Shown here piece after piece: positions 60,150-64,000 of a DNA stretch of 64,000 nt. A program made the position numbers and the translations under genes. Each line of letters begins with the position of its first letter. Position 1 is the first letter of the stretch. The notes beneath the pieces are model-generated. The model was not told where the DNA came from and made no database searches. It worked only from the letters and a program-made list of their open reading frames with translations. Source of the stretch: Atopsyche davidsoni (Eukaryota > Arthropoda > Insecta > Trichoptera > Hydrobiosidae); assembly GCA_022113835.1 (NCBI GenBank), contig JAILWY010000009.1:3323501-3387500 (forward strand), read 5' to 3'.

Positions 60150-63100
60150 TATTATGTTTAAAATACTATAAAAACAACATTACATTTGATGAATAGCGAT
60201 TATCGTTTGACATGTTTATTCTTAATGGTTTTTGTCTCAATTTTAACAAAAATTTTTTGGCGTATATGGGTAAAACTCTAGCCTGAAAATGCATGTTCTC
60301 AATAGTAACGATAATATTTTCCAAATGAAATTTCAACACTTGGAGAGCGAAATTAAATGTGTCGTCGAAATGCGCTTGTTACCGGTCTCCTCTTTATATA
60401 ATCTATGCGAGAATCTGCTGGCGGCTTGCAATTGTTATCATTGTGATTGATTTGACGGTTAAATTAATGAATTGTATGGAGGGGTGCTCAGTAACAGAGA
60501 GAGTGCCACTCCTGTCTAACTTATTGTGTGCAGCTGGGTAGAGCACTTTTAAGTCCATTAAGGCTAAAGTGTTTTGTAAAAATAACGCTATCGAACATAT
60601 ATTTAAAAAACATTTACTATTATTAAAACGGGGTGATATATTTTGAATAAATTGAAACACACATATATATTTAGGTTATCGATTTTCATTTTAACTTGCG
60701 AGATTTAAAACACGCTCAAATGCTGTATATTTTTTAATGTCCAAAAATTAATTAAGGATGTGGCATTGAAACCGTACTTAAAAAGGTAATTTAAAAATTT
60801 ACATAGAAATGGTAGGTACTTAACTCGCAGTGGTAGTCTAGCAACGAAGGTATTGCACGTAAATATTTACAAAATTGTTGGTGATTTTCTAAAAAAAAAA
60901 ACACTTTTTTTTTGTAATTAAATTATAAAAAAGCTACTTGACTTTGAGTTTAGTTTGTATAAATTTTTGTCAATAAAATTGGACAATAGATAAATATACG
61001 TTGTTATAGCTGATTCTTACGTTCTCTGTGTACGTACTCGTAGTTACTTTATTACAGCAGTTTAGTATAGTATGTATCCAATTTTACGCAAATATTAACA
61101 TAATCGTTGCTACTTTCAAACACACAGTGTTTTATCAACGCAGAGTGGACGAGAGCTCTCGACGAAGTGTAGCGAATGGCTGATTACACAGGGGAGCTCG
61201 GCGGATGTCGGAGAGAGTCGATGTTATCGGAACTGGACGAAGATCTGTAATTTAGTGTGAGAGAAATTAAAACAGAGAATACGAATGTTCGGAGACTGCC
61301 TGATGATTATGGGAAACCCATCAGTCCGGCGGCCTCAGCTTCCTGCTTCTCATTCAATAAAGGGCACGCAAAGATATCGTCTTCTCAACGCCACGTGATA
61401 TTCATCATTACGCTGTTGATGTCTTAATATACTAAATAATTGCAGGTACAGGTGATTGAAGCTGGATTACATACAAGATTACACTGCAATTAAATCGATT
61501 TCTTATCCGCAATGAATATGCATACTTTTAAATATTCTGTATATATATCAAATATATTTCATTAAAACTTACAGTTTTTGTAGTATTTTCCAGAAGCAAT
61601 TTAATTAGGCAATGAGTTATTCGGAAATTCCATACAATTAGTATTTGCAAATGAATTTACGTTTTTGGGAAAAACTTTAATTTGAATAAGAATCCGTCAT
61701 GTCGTCTCCATTAGGGTAAAAACTGAAGGAATAAAATTACCGAAGCCTTAGTATAATAATTTTAAAAATCAATGAAGATCAAAAATCACTTTTCTAAGCA
61801 AAATTCATATCGGTAAAACGCTTTTATAAACCGAAATTAGTTTTTAAATACGATTGCAATATACAAATTTTAGTCGGCTAACCACCGATTATTTCTTTAA
61901 AAAATGCTTGTCTAGCATTTTTTTTTAGTATTGAGAAAATATTTTTTTTAAATTATACGTATTTGTATTTAAATAAAAACAATACCAATGAATATTGTTT
62001 TCGATAATTTAATTTCATGGTTCAAATTATACGATTGTTCCCATCACTAGCTTCGCGTACGCAAAAACAACCACACAATTACACAACACTTGGAACTTAA
62101 AATTGTTTAGTAAAAATAAACTAATTGACCAATAAGTTTCTACATTATATAAGTATGTAGAAATATAAGGTAATTCTATGTACCTAGCCTTACTCTAAAA
62201 AATGTACTATCGAAATAATTCATTCTTTCAGTTTATGTTCAAGGTCATGATTTGCACTTTTATTGTTGTAGGAACTTACTGGAATAAGCTGTGGAATTTC
62301 ATATAATTTTTATTGTTTATATAAAAACAACCGTACATAATAATTCATATTTCGTTATTAATATAAATAGCCCATTAATAATTTTACATAATATTCATAT
62401 ATAAACACGTAATAACCATAAAATATTTTGTTTATTGGTAACACGGAACGAATGCGAAAATAGGAAGCCTTAGAGGATTTATTTGGTATTGTAGACAATT
62501 TGAGGTTTTAGAGGTGCGGTTTATTAATTCACTGAAAATAGCCTCAGTACCGATGCGGAAACGTCTGAACACAATTCAAAACTTGACACGACTCAGCACC
62601 AAAGAAAACAAATAATTTGTATTGTACGCGGTCTTATTTTCACCACGTGAACCAACATTTATTCGCCCCCCACTTTGAGAAGCGCTGCGTTAAGCCTTAC
62701 ACAAATACAGTCATTAGGGGTTTCCGCAGCCGTACAAAACACACACCAAAATTGCGTGAAAGTAACGAAGAGCCGCGTGTTGGTGTGTTCAATCTTCCCG
62801 TTCCCAGGCCGGTTGACTAATGTCGGTATTCGGATAATGTATAATTCTCAATTATTATTTTTGACGAGAATCTTTCGTTTTTATTAGTGAAAGTCGCATG
62901 CAAGGAGCCGCCCGCGTGCGTGCAGAAGGCCGCAAGCGACATTTGCGACTGTGCCTTATTGTGAGCTTTAAGGTCAAGGCTGCTGGGAACAATCTTCGCG
63001 CTTGCCTCTCACTTTTTCGCATGCTCTTAAAATTTTATCGGATAAATCATCGCATCGCAATTAAACTAACGGACACCGGGCAGGGCCGAATCTGCAAAAC

Positions 63101-64000
63101 ATATGTTTCTAAGTAACAATACTCGTATTGTTATATCGTCGTATCGTTATTTTTATCTCATGGATCTTCCACAAGTATTCTGCTCTCCATCAGGAGGTAT
63201 GTGCAGCAGCAAGGGTCTGTGATTTGCATGGCTGGTGGTTTCATACAAAGGCTTGGTCTCTTTTTTATAGACGAGTTTTAGCTAGTTCTAGCTAGTATCG
63301 AAGCTAGATTAGCAGCTTCTATGCAGCTCTACTGCTACTCTTGTTACCAGACCAGCAACAGTCAGCAAACTTTGAACCGATCAACAAGCAACAATCGGAC
63401 CACTTTGCCATACCCATTTCTTTGGTTTTCCCTGGAAATTATCTGCCTGTAGTAACTTTGCACTTCTTGGTTTCAAATATTTCCAAGTTATTAAAGTTGA
63501 AGAATCAAATTTTCCTGCTGTATGGATAGCTAAGTAGTACGTATTTTTTTTGTACTAAAGTAATGGTCTTTTTTTTTTTTCAATGAAGCCATTTTGAGTG
63601 AGTTTTTAATACGAGCCATTATCGAAAAATCATCATTAAATAATTCAACGGAAGAACAATGCTGTAGAATGTGGCGGAGTTTCCGGGCTACAATTGTAAA
63701 TAAAAATGAACATCCGGCCCTGTGTTATATTTTACATGCCAGTACAGTAATAATTAGCAAAGGCTATCTGTCGCATAAACCAAAAAAAATATATTTCAAA
63801 AGAGTAACGTTTAATTTGAACATAATTTCAGATTTTGATTTATATTTAATTTACATTGTTAATTTCTATTTTAATTAATGACTAAGTTTTTTTTTCAAAT
63901 TTACATCACTTGACCTCTAATAAATTTTAATTATTTACGAATTTAAAAACATAGAAAAAAAATAATCAAACTAATAAATATACAATATAATGTTAGGAAT
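60150..64000. other. no gene recognised to window end
   Basis: AT-rich sequence with a few balanced patches (61130-61410, 62590-62820, 62890-63110, 63180-63420). Single frames of 60-95 codons here (for example 63594-63878) have no recognisable motif and AT-driven composition. Confidence 0.4.

Noticed and set aside
1..64000. CRISPR arrays, operons, bacterial promoters or prophage
   Set aside because: Gene structure and repeats are eukaryotic; no regularly spaced repeat-spacer array exists.

Overview
The window reads as one piece of an AT-rich arthropod nuclear genome, most likely an insect and plausibly a moth or butterfly. Reasons: spliced genes with canonical GT/AG junctions, AATAAA poly(A) signals, short coding islands in AT-rich DNA, and a load of piggyBac-like, hAT, Tigger-like, SINE-like and MITE-like debris. 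There are no operons, ribosome binding sites or CRISPR arrays. The order assignment is inference. The protein identities rest on family signatures I recognise, not on searches.

Layout. (1) 1-8.9 kb is repeat-rich and probably lies inside the first intron of an ASAP-type Arf-GAP gene; only that gene's first coding exon (9079-8954, minus) is in view. The stretch holds a piggyBac-like deletion derivative (2749-3207), a Tigger/pogo-like element (4318-5042) carrying a nested poly(A) retro-insertion, an unassigned exon-like fragment (5258-5101, minus) and a MITE (6925-7025). (2) 9.08-11.7 kb is a compact cluster. ASAP is divergent from BLOC1S5 (muted; 9617-10439, four exons), and TMEM199/Vma12-like (10481-11576, two exons) starts only 41 nt after the BLOC1S5 stop. 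(3) 15.0-30.3 kb is a phospholipid scramblase on the minus strand, with six coding exons, a probable non-coding first exon and an 8.2-kb intron. That intron contains another possible small two-exon gene, a foldback palindrome and a hammerhead-ribozyme-like motif. (4) 31.1-32.65 kb is an intronless Rap2-like small GTPase gene (Rap2l), head-to-head with the scramblase, with a GC-rich promoter and two upstream ORFs. (5) 32.7-64 kb has no gene I can name. It is a gene desert with GC-richer patches that look like conserved regulatory DNA (for example a palindromic POU-type site at 34793-34813), two unassigned exon-like pieces (36030-35935 and 37932-37813, minus), SINE copies, a hAT element with a perfect 8-bp target duplication (48754-49525), a piggyBac-like deletion derivative flanked by TTAA (58262-59052) and a three-unit 160-bp tandem repeat (59340-59820).

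Functionally, the named genes centre on membranes and endolysosomal traffic: ASAP (Arf regulation), BLOC1S5 (lysosome-related organelle biogenesis), TMEM199 (V-ATPase assembly), scramblase (lipid bilayer) and Rap2l (membrane-anchored GTPase). The tight BLOC1S5-TMEM199 pair, possibly one dicistronic transcript, is the most interesting gene-level observation.
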